This document shows positions 18,811-27,277 of a DNA stretch of 60,175 nt, one piece after another. The notes beneath the pieces were generated by a model. It had not been told where the DNA came from, made no database searches, and saw only the letters and a program-made list of their open reading frames with translations. The stretch covers positions 53,816-113,990 of the forward strand of contig NZ_LMSL01000016.1 of the NCBI RefSeq assembly GCF_001428405.1, given 5' to 3'. Position 1 is the stretch's first letter. Each line of letters begins with the position of its first letter. This stretch comes from Frateuria sp. Soil773. GTDB lineage: Bacteria > Pseudomonadota > Gammaproteobacteria > Xanthomonadales > Rhodanobacteraceae. The position numbers and the translations under genes are program-made.

Positions 18811-19311
18811 TTACTGCTGCTGTTGCTGCTGCGAGCCGAAGCCGCCGCTGCTGGCCTCGCGCCCCTTCAGCTCGTCGTTCATCTTCACCGGCGCGTGGTA
18901 GTCCTCCAGCGCGCGCGCCTTGGTCTCGACCGGGTTGATCTTCTTCAGCGTGCCCTTGTCGTCGTAGTAGACGATGAAGCCGTAGTCCAGCTGCATGCGC
19001 GCCATGAACTCGAGGTGCTGCTTGCGGATCTTGGATTCGTCGCTGGAGGTGAGCAGCACGGTGCGGGGCAATTTGCCGGTGTCCTTCAGGTAGGCGAAGT
19101 GGCTGCCCGTGTCCAGCGCCGACAGCACCGCGCCGTCCACCAGGAACTGGCCGCCCTTGTAGGCCTGCAGGGTGACGTCGAACTGGCTCTTGGCCTGTTC
19201 GGTGGCGACCTCGTCCTTGGTGCTGCCCCGGTGGCAGCCGGCCAGCACCAGCAGGCTGGCCAGCATCGCGGCGGCGCAGGTGCGCGTCAGCAGCGTGGAA
19301 AAGCGGATCAT
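18811..19311 (-). CDS. small outer-membrane or periplasmic lipoprotein
   Basis: This 166-residue protein starts at ATG 19311, placed by AGGAG six bases upstream. It has a lipobox ('VLAGC', about residue 30). The mature sequence contains 'QFDVTLQAYKGGQFLVDGAVLSALD', 'LLTSSDESKIRKQHLEFMARMQLDYGF' and a C-terminal Gly/Gln tail ending in six Gln. I do not recognise the family. The phrase 'VDGAVLSALDTGSHFAYLKDTGKLPRTVLL' suggests a compact alpha/beta domain. Confidence 0.8.
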   Translation of the reverse strand: MIRFSTLLTRTCAAAMLASLLVLAGCHRGSTKDEVATEQAKSQFDVTLQAYKGGQFLVDGAVLSALDTGSHFAYLKDTGKLPRTVLLTSSDESKIRKQHLEFMARMQLDYGFIVYYDDKGTLKKINPVETKARALEDYHAPVKMNDELKGREASSGGFGSQQQQQQ

Positions 19312-19409
19312 GCGGATCTCCTGCATCGTTGCGATTTCGGTAACCGTCGGAGTGTAGCGCGGGCCGCCGGCGCCGACGCGCCGCGGCGGACGCGCGTTCA
19401 GGCGTGGGC

Positions 19410-19979
19410 TCAGGTCCGCGGCAGGGTCACGCCCTGCTGGCCCTGGTACTTGCCGCCGCGGTCGCGGTAGCTGGTCTCGCATTCCTCGTCGGATTCGAAG
19501 AACAGCATCTGCGCCACGCCCTCGTTGGCGTAGATCTTCGCCGGCAGCGGCGTGGTGTTGGAGAACTCCAGCGTCACATGGCCTTCCCACTCCGGTTCCA
19601 GCGGGGTCACGTTGACGATGATGCCGCAGCGCGCGTAGGTGCTCTTGCCCAGGCACACCACCAGCACGTTGCGCGGGATCCGGAAGTACTCCACCGTGCG
19701 CGCCAGCGCGAACGAGTTGGGCGGGATGATGCACACGTCCGAGTGCACGTCCACGAAGCTGTTCGGGTCGAACGACTTTGGGTCGACGATGGTGGAGTTG
19801 ATGTTGGTGAACACCTTGAACTCGCGCGCGCAGCGCACGTCGTAGCCGTAGCTGGAAGTGCCCCATGACACCGCGCGGACGCCGTCGTCGCGCAGCTTCA
19901 TCTGGCCCGGCTCGAACGGCTCGATCATGCCGTGCTGCTCGGCCATGCGGCGGATCCACTTGTCGGACTTGATGCTCAC
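19410..19979 (-). CDS. dcd: dCTP deaminase
   Basis: This 189-residue homotrimeric enzyme converts dCTP to dUTP, feeding thymidylate synthesis. Conserved blocks are '[22 protein letters not shown]', '[16 protein letters not shown]', '[21 protein letters not shown]' and the active-site segment '[26 protein letters not shown]', with the catalytic Glu in 'VTLEFSN'. The start codon is GTG (19977-19979) with GGGAG upstream. Length is normal. Confidence 0.97.
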   Translation of the reverse strand: MSIKSDKWIRRMAEQHGMIEPFEPGQMKLRDDGVRAVSWGTSSYGYDVRCAREFKVFTNINSTIVDPKSFDPNSFVDVHSDVCIIPPNSFALARTVEYFRIPRNVLVVCLGKSTYARCGIIVNVTPLEPEWEGHVTLEFSNTTPLPAKIYANEGVAQMLFFESDEECETSYRDRGGKYQGQQGVTLPRT

Positions 19980-20100
19980 TCGGGCTCCCGTTGCTTGCGT
20001 GGTCCGTCCGGCGGCGGCGCGGGGCGGAAGATGCGGAAAAATAGCGGATCGGCCGGGGGGCCGCCAGTCGAGCGGGCGCGCAGGCCGGGCCGGCGGCGCT

Positions 20101-21057
20101 TCAGCCGGGCGTCCGGCCGCGACGGCGCGGGGCCGGCGCGGCCGCGCCGCGATGCGACGGCGCGGCCACTTCCCCGCCCTGCGCCAGCAGCCGCTCTCCC
20201 ACGAAATCCAGGAACACGCGCAGCTTCGGCAGCATGTGCCGGCCCGACGGCCACAGCAGGTGGAAGCTGCCGCGGGCAGTGGCGCAGTCGCCCAGCACGG
20301 GCACCAGTTCGCCGGCCGCCAGCTCGGCGCGCACCATGTGCTCGGGCAGGTAGGCGATGCCGCGGCCGCGCGTGGCGAAGCACACGCGCGCGTCCATGTC
20401 GTTGCAGACCATGCCGACCGGGGCCTCCAGCCCCGGCGGCAGCGGCCAGGGCTCCATCCGGCCGCTGGTGGGATAGCGGTAGTGCAGGCAATCGTGGTGC
20501 GCGAGGTCCGCCGGCGTGCGCGGCACGCCCTTGCGCGCGAGGTAGGCCGGCGACGCCACCAGCAGTCGGCGGAAATCGCCCACGCGGCGGCTGTTGAGGC
20601 GCGAGTCGCCCGGCTCGCCCACCCGCAGCACCACGTCGAAACCCTCCTCCACCACGTCCACCAGGCGGTCGTCGAAATCCAGATCCAGGTGCACCTGCGG
20701 GTAGGCCTGGGTGAAATCCGACAGCACCACCAGCAGCATGCGGCTGGCCAGCGGCAGCGCCACGCGCAGGGTGCCGCGCGGCTCGCTGGAACGGCTGGAC
20801 AGCTCGGCCGCGCCCTGCTCCAGTTCGTCCAGAACGCGCCGGCAACGCGCCAGGAACAGCTTGCCCTCGGCGGTCAGCGCCACGCTGCGCGTGCTGCGGT
20901 GGAACAGCCGCACGCCCAGTTGCCGCTCCAGCCGCGCGATGGCCTTGCCCACGGCCGAGGCGGACACGCCCTGCTGCCGCGCGGTCTCCACGAAGCTCAG
21001 GCTGTCGGCCGCCTGCACGAAGGTCTGCAAGCCGCCCAGGCTGTCCACGGCATTCAT
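20101..21057 (-). CDS. LysR-family transcriptional regulator
   Basis: This is a 318-residue regulator. An N-terminal winged HTH spans about residues 5-65 ('[39 protein letters not shown]'). A periplasmic-binding-like effector domain follows (about 92-300). The C-terminal ~20 residues are Arg/Ala/Pro-rich. It is divergent from the MFS exporter gene, the common arrangement in which the regulator controls both genes from the shared region. The inducer is unknown. Confidence 0.92.
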   Translation of the reverse strand: MNAVDSLGGLQTFVQAADSLSFVETARQQGVSASAVGKAIARLERQLGVRLFHRSTRSVALTAEGKLFLARCRRVLDELEQGAAELSSRSSEPRGTLRVALPLASRMLLVVLSDFTQAYPQVHLDLDFDDRLVDVVEEGFDVVLRVGEPGDSRLNSRRVGDFRRLLVASPAYLARKGVPRTPADLAHHDCLHYRYPTSGRMEPWPLPPGLEAPVGMVCNDMDARVCFATRGRGIAYLPEHMVRAELAAGELVPVLGDCATARGSFHLLWPSGRHMLPKLRVFLDFVGERLLAQGGEVAAPSHRGAAAPAPRRRGRTPG

Positions 21058-21131
21058 CGATTGCGGAACTCCAGGTTCACAAAGCCACGAACTCTACCCG
21101 CCTTTTTCCGCCGGCGGGCGATATCTACCTT

Positions 21132-21156
21132 GATGCTCCCCATCCGTTGGAGCATC
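21132..21156. promoter_or_regulatory. palindromic operator candidate between lysR and MFS gene
   Basis: GATGCTCC and GGAGCATC form a perfect 8-bp inverted repeat with a 9-base spacer. It lies 75 bases upstream of the divergent lysR ATG and 44 bases upstream of the MFS ATG. It is a plausible LysR-type binding site. Confidence 0.55.
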
Positions 21157-21199
21157 CCATGTCCCCGCATTTCCCCGTCGTCGCCAAGGAGGGCCGCGC

Positions 21200-22390
21200 A
21201 TGAGCGCCCTCGACGACACCCTGCCCGGCCCCGCGCGCGAGGCCACGGCCGCGCGCCTGCCGATACCCGGCCTGATCGCGCTGGCCTGCGCGGCCTTCAT
21301 CACCGTGCTTACTGAGTCCATCGTCGCCGGCCTGCTGCCGCCGATGAGCCGCGACCTCGGCCTGGGCGAATCCCTGATCGGGCAGCTCCTCACCGCCTAC
21401 GCGCTGGGCTCGCTGCTCACCGCGATCCCGCTGGTCAAGCTCACCAGCCACCTGCCGCGCCGGCCGCTGCTGATGACCGCGCTGGCCGGCTTCGCGCTGG
21501 CCAACAGCGCCATGACCTGGACCGATTCGTACGCGCTGATGCTGGCCTCGCGCTTCGTGGGCGGCGTGGCCGCCGGCCTGCTGTGGGCGCTGCTGGTCGG
21601 CTACGCCAGCCGCATGGTGGCGCAGCACCAGCAGGGCCGCGCGATCTCGATCGCGCTGGTCGGCATCCCGCTGGCGATGACCCTCGGCATCCCCGCCAGC
21701 GCCTGGCTGGCGCAGCTCGTCGGCTGGCGCTGGGTGTTCGGCCTGATGTCGCTGCTGAGCCTGGCGCTGGTGGGCTGCTCGCGCCTCGTGCTGCCGCCGG
21801 TGCCGGGCGTGCCGGCGCAGCAGCGCGGCAACCTGCGCGAGGTGCTGGCGCGACCCGGACTGGCGGCGGTGTACGCGGTGATGCTGCTGGCCGTACTGGC
21901 GCACAACGCGCTGTACACCTACGTCGCGCCATTCGCCGCGCTGTCCGGTTCGCAGGGCATGCTGGATCGGCTGTTGCTGCTGTTCGGCGTGACTTCGGTG
22001 GTGGGCATCGTGGCCACCGGCGCGCTGATCGACCGCTGGATGCACGCCCTGGTCGCCGCCGAAATGGGACTGTTCCTGCTGGCCGCGGGAGCGATGGCGC
22101 TGTGGCCGGCGTCGCAGGTGGCGCTGATCGCCGGGGTGGCGACCTGGGGGCTGGGCTTCGGCGGCATGTCGGCCCTGATCCAGACCGCCGTGGTGCGCCG
22201 CTCCGGCGAACAGCAGGATCTGGCGCAATCGCTGGTGGTGGTCGGCTGGAACCTCGCCATTGCCGGCGGCGGCGCGGCGGGCGGCATGCTGCTCAGGAAC
22301 GCCGGCGCGACGACCCTGCCCTGGCTGCTGGTGGCCCTGCTGGTGGCGACGCTGCTGGTGGTGCTGCCGGCGAAGAAGGCGTGGGCTTGA
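21200..22390 (+). CDS. MFS transporter (AraJ/YdhP-like efflux family)
   Basis: This 396-residue inner-membrane protein has 12 predicted transmembrane helices. The loop motif 'LTSHLPRRPLLMTAL' between TM2 and TM3 and 'RFVGGVAAGLLWALLVGYASRMV' in TM4-TM5 match the drug-H+ antiporter branch that includes AraJ and YdhP. AAGGAGGG at 21186-21193 places the ATG at 21200. The divergent LysR protein is the likely regulator. The transported compound is unknown. Confidence 0.9.
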   Translation: MSALDDTLPGPAREATAARLPIPGLIALACAAFITVLTESIVAGLLPPMSRDLGLGESLIGQLLTAYALGSLLTAIPLVKLTSHLPRRPLLMTALAGFALANSAMTWTDSYALMLASRFVGGVAAGLLWALLVGYASRMVAQHQQGRAISIALVGIPLAMTLGIPASAWLAQLVGWRWVFGLMSLLSLALVGCSRLVLPPVPGVPAQQRGNLREVLARPGLAAVYAVMLLAVLAHNALYTYVAPFAALSGSQGMLDRLLLLFGVTSVVGIVATGALIDRWMHALVAAEMGLFLLAAGAMALWPASQVALIAGVATWGLGFGGMSALIQTAVVRRSGEQQDLAQSLVVVGWNLAIAGGGAAGGMLLRNAGATTLPWLLVALLVATLLVVLPAKKAWA

Positions 22391-22444
22391 GGGCTACTCG
22401 CACGGCTCGCCGCCCTCGCGGTAAGAACGGCGGGCGGCGGGCCC

Positions 22445-23500
22445 TCAGGCCAGTTCGGCAGCCAGGTGATCCAGCGCCGCGCGCAGTTCGGCGCGGCGCT
22501 CCGCGCTGGCCAGCACCTGCTCCGCCGTGCAGCCCGCACCCGGCAGGGCCACCGGGAACGGCTGCGTGGACAGCAGCTCGGCTGACATGGTGCGCAGGAT
22601 CTCGGCCAGCGCCTCCTGCGCGTGGTGCGAGCCGCGCGCCGACGCGTTCAGCAGCAGCACCGGCTTGCCCGGGAATTCAAGGCTGCCCACCAGCCAGTCC
22701 AGCAGGTTCTTGAACGCGCCGGGCACGCCGTGCGCGTATTCGGGACAGGCCACCAGCAACGCATCGGCCCGCCCCACCGCCTCGCGCAGCGCCAGCACCG
22801 GCGCGGGCAGCGGATCGCGTTCATCGTCGGGATTGAACAGCGGCAGTTCGCCCAGGCCGCCGTATAGCCGCAGCTCCAACATGGCGCGCCCGTCATTATT
22901 GTGAAAGCGGGAATCCCGTGCCTTCGGCCCTGCGCCGCCAAAGTCGCTGGACCCCAGCTTTCGCTGGGGTGACGCGGTGTCGAGGTGAGCCGGCGGTGGC
23001 GGTGGCGGTGGGCGATCGCCCGATTGTTCGTCATTCCTGCGCAAGCAGGAATCCGGCACCTTCGGCCCTGCGCTGCCAAGGTCGCTGGACCCCAGCTTCC
23101 GCTGGGGTGACGAGGTGTCGAGGTGAGTCGGCGGTGGCGGCGGGCGATCGCCCGATTGTTCGTCATTCCTGCGCAAGCAGGAATCCGGCACCTTCGGCTC
23201 TGCGCTGTCAAAGTCGCTGGCCCCCGGCTTTCGCTGGGGTGACGAGGTGTCGAGGTGAGTCGGCGATGGCGGTGGGCGATCGCCCGATTGTTCGTCATTC
23301 CTGCGCAAGCAGGAATCCAGCGCCTTCGGCTCTACGCCATCGAAGTCACTGGGCCCCAGCCTTCGCTGGTATGACGGGGTGTCGAGGGATGACGGGGTGT
23401 CGAGGCTTGCCAGTTGCCGCGCCGCCTCCAGCGCCGCGCGATTGGACGAGACCCCGCGCAGGCTGCCGCACAGGCACAGCACGCGCCGGAGCGCGCTCAT
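22445..23500 (-). CDS. NADPH-dependent FMN reductase with a ~175-residue in-frame repeat insertion
   Basis: This 351-residue protein joins two halves of an ordinary ~180-residue flavodoxin-fold FMN reductase. Residues 1-31 give strand 1 and the phosphate loop ('LCGSLRGVSSNRAALEAARQL'). The fold resumes at about 207 with 'MLELRLYGGLGELPLFNPD', then the flavin-binding 'CPEYAHGVPGAFKNLLDWL' (252-270). Residues ~32-206 are the translation of the DNA repeat array at 22891-23405, giving 44-44-46-residue repeats with 'DSCLRRNDEQSGDRPPP' and 'HLDTSSPQRK'. There are no stop codons and the frame resumes exactly. The insert falls in the loop between helix 1 and strand 2, which is normally a few residues long. 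The start overlaps the mrp stop (ATGA). Whether the protein folds and works is unknown. Confidence 0.88.
   Translation of the reverse strand: MSALRRVLCLCGSLRGVSSNRAALEAARQLASLDTPSSLDTPSYQRRLGPSDFDGVEPKALDSCLRRNDEQSGDRPPPSPTHLDTSSPQRKPGASDFDSAEPKVPDSCLRRNDEQSGDRPPPPPTHLDTSSPQRKLGSSDLGSAGPKVPDSCLRRNDEQSGDRPPPPPPPAHLDTASPQRKLGSSDFGGAGPKARDSRFHNNDGRAMLELRLYGGLGELPLFNPDDERDPLPAPVLALREAVGRADALLVACPEYAHGVPGAFKNLLDWLVGSLEFPGKPVLLLNASARGSHHAQEALAEILRTMSAELLSTQPFPVALPGAGCTAEQVLASAERRAELRAALDHLAAELA
22891..23405. repeat. tandem array of paired-hairpin repeats inside a gene (units of 138, 132 and 132 bp)
   Basis: Units start at 22891, 23029, 23161 and 23293 with CGTCATTCCTGC (the first is a diverged CGTCATTATTGT). 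Each holds the hairpin TTCCTGC-GCAA-GCAGGAA, a centre near 'CACCTTCGGC', an inverted half ending 'CGCTGGGGTGACG', and a ~48-base spacer containing the palindrome GGGCGATCGCCC. All period lengths are multiples of three. A partial 'ATGACGGGGTGTCGAGG' is duplicated at the right end (23371 and 23389). Confidence 0.9.
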
Positions 23501-24591
23501 GCGGCGGGGGCGCCCTGCACCACGATCTTGCCCAGCCCCAGCGACTTGTTGCGCGGCTGGCGCGACAGCCGCCCCGCCGCGTTGCGCGCGATCTCGCGGT
23601 AGCGCGCGGCCAGGTCCGAGTCGGGCATCGCCACCACCGTGGGCGTGCCACCGTCGGCCTGCTCGCGGATGCGGATGTCCAGCGGCAGCGAACCGAGGTA
23701 CGGCACGTCGTACTGGGCCGCCATCCGCTCGCCGCCGCCCTCGCCGAAGATGTGTTCCTCGTGGCCGCAGTTCGAGCACACGTGGGTGGCCATGTTCTCC
23801 ACGATGCCGAGCACCGGCACCTCGACCTTCTCGAACATCTTCAGCGCCTTGCGCGCGTCGAGCAGGGCGATGTCCTGCGGCGTGGTGACGATCACCGCGC
23901 CGGCCACCGGCACCTTCTGCGACAGCGTGAGCTGGATGTCGCCGGTGCCCGGCGGCAGGTCGACCACCAGGTAGTCGAGCGCCTCCCAGCGCGAGTCGGT
24001 GAGCAGTTGCATCATCGCCTGGGTGACCATCGGGCCGCGCCAGATCATCGGCGTCTCCTCGTCGACCAGGAAGCCGATCGACATCACCTGCAGGCCGTGC
24101 GCCGCCATCGGCACGATGCTCTTGCCGTCCGGCGAATGCGGCTTGCCGCCGATGCCGAGCATGCGCGGCTGGCTGGGGCCGTAGATGTCCGCATCCAGCA
24201 CGCCCACCTTCGCGCCCTCCGCCTGCAGCGCCAGCGCGAGGTTGGCCGACACCGTCGACTTGCCCACGCCGCCCTTGCCGGAGGCGACCACGATGATGTT
24301 CTTCACGCTGGGCAGCGGCGCCAGCGTGCCCTGCACCTTGTGCGGATGGATGCGGCTGCCGACCGACACGGCGGCCGCCTCGATCGCCGGGTCCGCCTCC
24401 AGCGCCTGCCGCGCCCGGGCGGCCAGCGCGTCGGCCGCGCCGGCCGCGGGATAGCCCAGCACGACGTCCGCCGACACCTTCGCGCCGTCCACGCCGACGG
24501 CGCGCAGCGCATCGGCCAGCGGGGCGCCGGTGTGGGGGTCGGTCAGGTCGCCGAGAATGCGGCGGACCAGGGCTTCGTTCACCTGGGTCAT
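23497..24591 (-). CDS. mrp: iron-sulfur cluster carrier protein Mrp/ApbC
   Basis: This 364-residue P-loop ATPase binds and transfers [4Fe-4S] clusters. An N-terminal MIP18/DUF59-like domain (1-88) precedes the deviant Walker A 'GKGGVGKST' (105-113). 'DADIYGPSQPRMLG' and 'DLPPGTGDIQLTL' follow, then the cluster-binding pair C272/C275 ('CSNCG'). It is coupled to the downstream flavin reductase gene by a 4-bp ATGA overlap. Divergent from the DUF2147 genes. Confidence 0.95.
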   Translation of the reverse strand: MTQVNEALVRRILGDLTDPHTGAPLADALRAVGVDGAKVSADVVLGYPAAGAADALAARARQALEADPAIEAAAVSVGSRIHPHKVQGTLAPLPSVKNIIVVASGKGGVGKSTVSANLALALQAEGAKVGVLDADIYGPSQPRMLGIGGKPHSPDGKSIVPMAAHGLQVMSIGFLVDEETPMIWRGPMVTQAMMQLLTDSRWEALDYLVVDLPPGTGDIQLTLSQKVPVAGAVIVTTPQDIALLDARKALKMFEKVEVPVLGIVENMATHVCSNCGHEEHIFGEGGGERMAAQYDVPYLGSLPLDIRIREQADGGTPTVVAMPDSDLAARYREIARNAAGRLSRQPRNKSLGLGKIVVQGAPAA

Positions 24592-24761
24592 GTCGGGAAG
24601 GCATCGTTTCGCGGGGTTGCCGATTATGCCAGCCCGGGCCCGCCCGCCGCCTGATGCAGGTCAGTGCGGCGCCGCGCCGGGACATTGCGCATTGCAGCTT
24701 GACGCTCCAGCGGCGTCTGGTCAGGCTCCGACCATACTGTTTCGTACGGGGAGGCAAGTCC

Positions 24762-25208
24762 ATGAAGCACCTGTTCCGCCTGGCCGTCGCCGCCGGCCTC
24801 CTGCTCGGCAGCGCCGCGGCCTTCGCCGCCAGCGACACGCCGGTCGGCACCTGGAAGACCATCGACGACGCCACCGGCAAGCCGAAGTCGATCGTGCAGA
24901 TCACCGAACAGAACGGCGAGCTGCAGGCGAAGGTGCTGCAGGTGCTGCAATCCGACGCCGGCCCGCATCCGGTCTGCATGAAATGCGACGGCGAACGCAA
25001 GAACCAGCCGATCGAGGGCATGACCATCATGTGGGGCGTCACCCGCGATGGCGACGTGTGGGACGGCGGCAAGATCCTCGACCCGCACAACGGCAAGACC
25101 TACAAGGTCAAGCTCAGCCTGGTCGACAACGGCAGCAAGCTCGACGTGCACGGCTACATCGGCTTCTCGCTGCTCGGGCGCAGCCAGATGTGGGAGCGCC
25201 AGGAATAG
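24762..25208 (+). CDS. DUF2147 secreted protein, paralogue 1
   Basis: This 148-residue protein has a signal peptide (residues 1-22, ending 'AAAFAA') and one DUF2147 domain. The domain has 'PVGTWKTIDDATGKPKSIVQI', a CxxC pair in 'HPVCMKCDG', 'QPIEGMTIMWG' and 'WDGGKILDPHNGKTYKVKL'. The family is a small beta-barrel of unknown function, often in the periplasm. GGGGAGG at 24748-24754 fixes the ATG. A paralogue follows 146 bases downstream. Confidence 0.9.
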   Translation: MKHLFRLAVAAGLLLGSAAAFAASDTPVGTWKTIDDATGKPKSIVQITEQNGELQAKVLQVLQSDAGPHPVCMKCDGERKNQPIEGMTIMWGVTRDGDVWDGGKILDPHNGKTYKVKLSLVDNGSKLDVHGYIGFSLLGRSQMWERQE

Positions 25209-25354
25209 CGCCGCCCGCGCGCATTCCTTTCATCAAGGCGTCGCCGGCGCGGACCGGCGCCGGCCGCCTGCCAAACCATGACGCAGCGCATTGCGCCGCG
25301 CGGCGCCCAGCCGCCATCATTGGCAGCCGATATTCCGATCAAGGGAGTGAATCC

Positions 25355-25822
25355 ATGAAACGCACGAAGCGTCTGCCGGGCCTGCTCGCCATGGCAACCG
25401 CCCTGCTGTCATGCAGCGGACTGGCCTGGGCGGCCAGCGACACGCCGGCCGGCAGTTGGAAGGTCATCGACGGCGACACCGGCAACGCCACGGCCATCGT
25501 GCAGTTGTCCGAAGTGGACGGCGAGCTGCGCGGCATGGTTTCCCGCGTGCTGCAGTCCGGCGGCGGCGCGCATCCGGTCTGCGCCAAGTGCCGCGGCAAG
25601 CTGCAGGACCAGCCGATCGAAGGCATGGTGTTCCTGTGGAACCTGCGCAAGGACGACAAGAACGACAAGGAGTGGACCGGCGGCAAGCTCCTCGATACGG
25701 ACAACGGCAAGGTCTACAAGGCCAAGCTGGAGCTTTCCGACGGTGGGCGGAAGCTCGAGCTGCGCCGCTACAGCGGCCTGTCCATGCTCGGCCACAGCCA
25801 GGAGTGGCAGCGCACGCCCTGA
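25355..25822 (+). CDS. DUF2147 secreted protein, paralogue 2
   Basis: This 155-residue protein has the same layout as its neighbour: signal peptide (1-27, ending 'GLAWA'), 'PAGSWKVIDGDTGNATAIVQL', the CxxC pair in 'HPVCAKCRG', 'QPIEGMVFLWNL' and 'WTGGKLLDTDNGKVYKAKL'. The two genes are clearly a tandem duplication that has diverged. AAGGGAG precedes the ATG at 25355. Function unknown. Confidence 0.9.
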   Translation: MKRTKRLPGLLAMATALLSCSGLAWAASDTPAGSWKVIDGDTGNATAIVQLSEVDGELRGMVSRVLQSGGGAHPVCAKCRGKLQDQPIEGMVFLWNLRKDDKNDKEWTGGKLLDTDNGKVYKAKLELSDGGRKLELRRYSGLSMLGHSQEWQRTP

Positions 25823-25838
25823 ACCGCCCGCGCCGGCC

Positions 25839-26633
25839 TCAGTCCGCCGGCGCCTCGGCGCGGTGCACGCTGACGCCCCGCGCGGCGAAGGCGGCGCGCA
25901 CGGCGCGGCCGGCGTCGCGCTCGACCACCAGGTGATGCACGTCGCCGATCGCGGCGACCTGGTGGGTGGCCGAGCCGCCCAGCTTGTCGGTGGTCGCCAC
26001 CACCACGGTCTCGCCGCTGGCCTCGACCATCGCCCGCTTCAGCAGGGCTTCCTCGCTGTCGAAGCCCCACAGGCCGCTCTCGGCGTCGATCGCGCACGCC
26101 CCTGGGAACGCCAGGTCGGCACGCAGCCGCGACAGTTCGCGCAGGGTCTGCGCGCCTACCGCGCCGCCGATCCGGCCGTCCACGCGGCCGCCGAGCAGCA
26201 GTACCTGGAAACCCTCGCGGTCGAGCAGCGCCAGCGCGACGTCGGGCGCGTTGGTGACGACGGTCAGCCCCATCCGCTCGGGCAGGGCCGCGGCGATCGC
26301 GGCGTTGGTGGAACCCGCGTCGATCAGCAGCACCTGCCCTTCGCGCACCAGCGTCGCCGCCTTGCGCGCCAGCACCAGCTTGCGGCCGACCTGCTCGCTC
26401 CGCCGCTGCCGCAGCGGCGCCGCGGCCACGGTGGCCGGCAGCGCGCCGCCGTAGACCCGGCGGCACAGCCCCTGCGCCGCCAGCTCGCGCAGGTCGCGGC
26501 GGATCGAATCCTCCGACACCGCGAACTCCGCCGACAGTTCGGCGGCGACCACGCGGCCGCGGCTGCGCAACCGCTGCAGGATCCATTGCTGGCGCTCCTG
26601 CGGCAGGGCGTCGGCCGGATTCGCCTTGCTCAT
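25839..26633 (-). CDS. DeoR-family transcriptional regulator
   Basis: This 264-residue repressor has an N-terminal DeoR winged HTH (about 10-62, 'ERQQWILQRLRSRGRVVAAELSAEFAVSEDSIRRDLRELAAQG') and a sugar-phosphate isomerase-like sensor domain ('LLIDAGSTNAAIA', 'LLLGGRVDGRIGGAVGAQT', 'GFDSEEALLKRAM'). Such proteins respond to phosphorylated sugars. It is the last gene of a tightly overlapping MFS-HAD-deoR operon and probably autoregulates it. Confidence 0.93.
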   Translation of the reverse strand: MSKANPADALPQERQQWILQRLRSRGRVVAAELSAEFAVSEDSIRRDLRELAAQGLCRRVYGGALPATVAAAPLRQRRSEQVGRKLVLARKAATLVREGQVLLIDAGSTNAAIAAALPERMGLTVVTNAPDVALALLDREGFQVLLLGGRVDGRIGGAVGAQTLRELSRLRADLAFPGACAIDAESGLWGFDSEEALLKRAMVEASGETVVVATTDKLGGSATHQVAAIGDVHHLVVERDAGRAVRAAFAARGVSVHRAEAPAD

Positions 26634-27277
26634 GCCCCCTCCTCCCCGCGCACCCGCAGCAGGCCGGCGTCGCACAGCGCCGCGCGCAGGCGGGCGGCGT
26701 CGCGGAACGCTATCGCGTGCATGCCCAGCCGCCGCGCGGCCTCGACGTTGCGCGGCGCGTCGTCGATGTAGACCGTGCGCTCCGCCGCCAGGGCGAAGCG
26801 CGCCAGCAACAGGCGGAAGATCGCCGGGTCCGGCTTGCACAACCGCTCCCGCCCGGACACCACGATACCGCCGAACCAGTCCAGGAAATCGAAGCGCCGC
26901 AGGGCGATCGGGAAGGTCTCCTGCGACCAGTTGGTCAGCGCGTACAGCGGCACGCCGCGCCCGCGCAGTTCGCCGAGCACCGCGACGCTGTCCTGCAACG
27001 GCCCGCCGAGCATTTCCTCCCAGCGCGCCCGGTACGCCTCGATCAGCGGCGCATGCTGCGGATGCCGCGCGCTCAGGCCGGCGATCGCTTCGTCCCAGCC
27101 GCGGCCGGCGTCCTGCCGTTCGTTCCAGTCCTGCGTGCAGACCTCGGCGAGGAAGCGCTCCATCGCCGCCTCGTCGCCAGCGAAGAGCTGCCGGTACAGG
27201 TAGCGCGGGTTCCAGTCGATCAGCACGCCGCCCAGGTCGAACACCACCGCGTCGAAGCGGCCGGCCGGCGCGTTCAT
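26630..27277 (-). CDS. HAD-family phosphatase (YihX/HAD-IA variant 3 type)
   Basis: This 215-residue HAD hydrolase has motif I 'VVFDLGGVLIDWNP' with nucleophile D14, motif II 'ALTNWS', and motifs III/IV 'KPDPAIF' and 'VYIDDAPRNVEAA'. The DLG form of motif I is normal for YihX-like sugar phosphatases. The ATG overlaps the stop of the upstream MFS gene (ATGA), and its own stop overlaps the deoR start. Dephosphorylation of a sugar phosphate brought in or signalled by its operon partners is a fair inference. Confidence 0.9.
   Translation of the reverse strand: MNAPAGRFDAVVFDLGGVLIDWNPRYLYRQLFAGDEAAMERFLAEVCTQDWNERQDAGRGWDEAIAGLSARHPQHAPLIEAYRARWEEMLGGPLQDSVAVLGELRGRGVPLYALTNWSQETFPIALRRFDFLDWFGGIVVSGRERLCKPDPAIFRLLLARFALAAERTVYIDDAPRNVEAARRLGMHAIAFRDAARLRAALCDAGLLRVRGEEGA

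Noticed and set aside
18811-19959. Fusion of the small lipoprotein with a long upstream region
   Set aside because: The upstream codons are an off-frame reading of dcd. A strong AGGAG and a lipoprotein signal place the start at 19311.
22891-23405. CRISPR-like array of four regular repeats
   Set aside because: The sequences between the hairpins are nearly identical to each other, so there are no unique spacers, and no cas genes occur. It is a tandem multiplication of a paired-hairpin element.
23497-24591. Mrp and flavin reductase as a single long fusion
   Set aside because: The long open frame of the reductase continues upstream antisense-free through mrp only in another frame. The ATGA overlap shows two separate genes.
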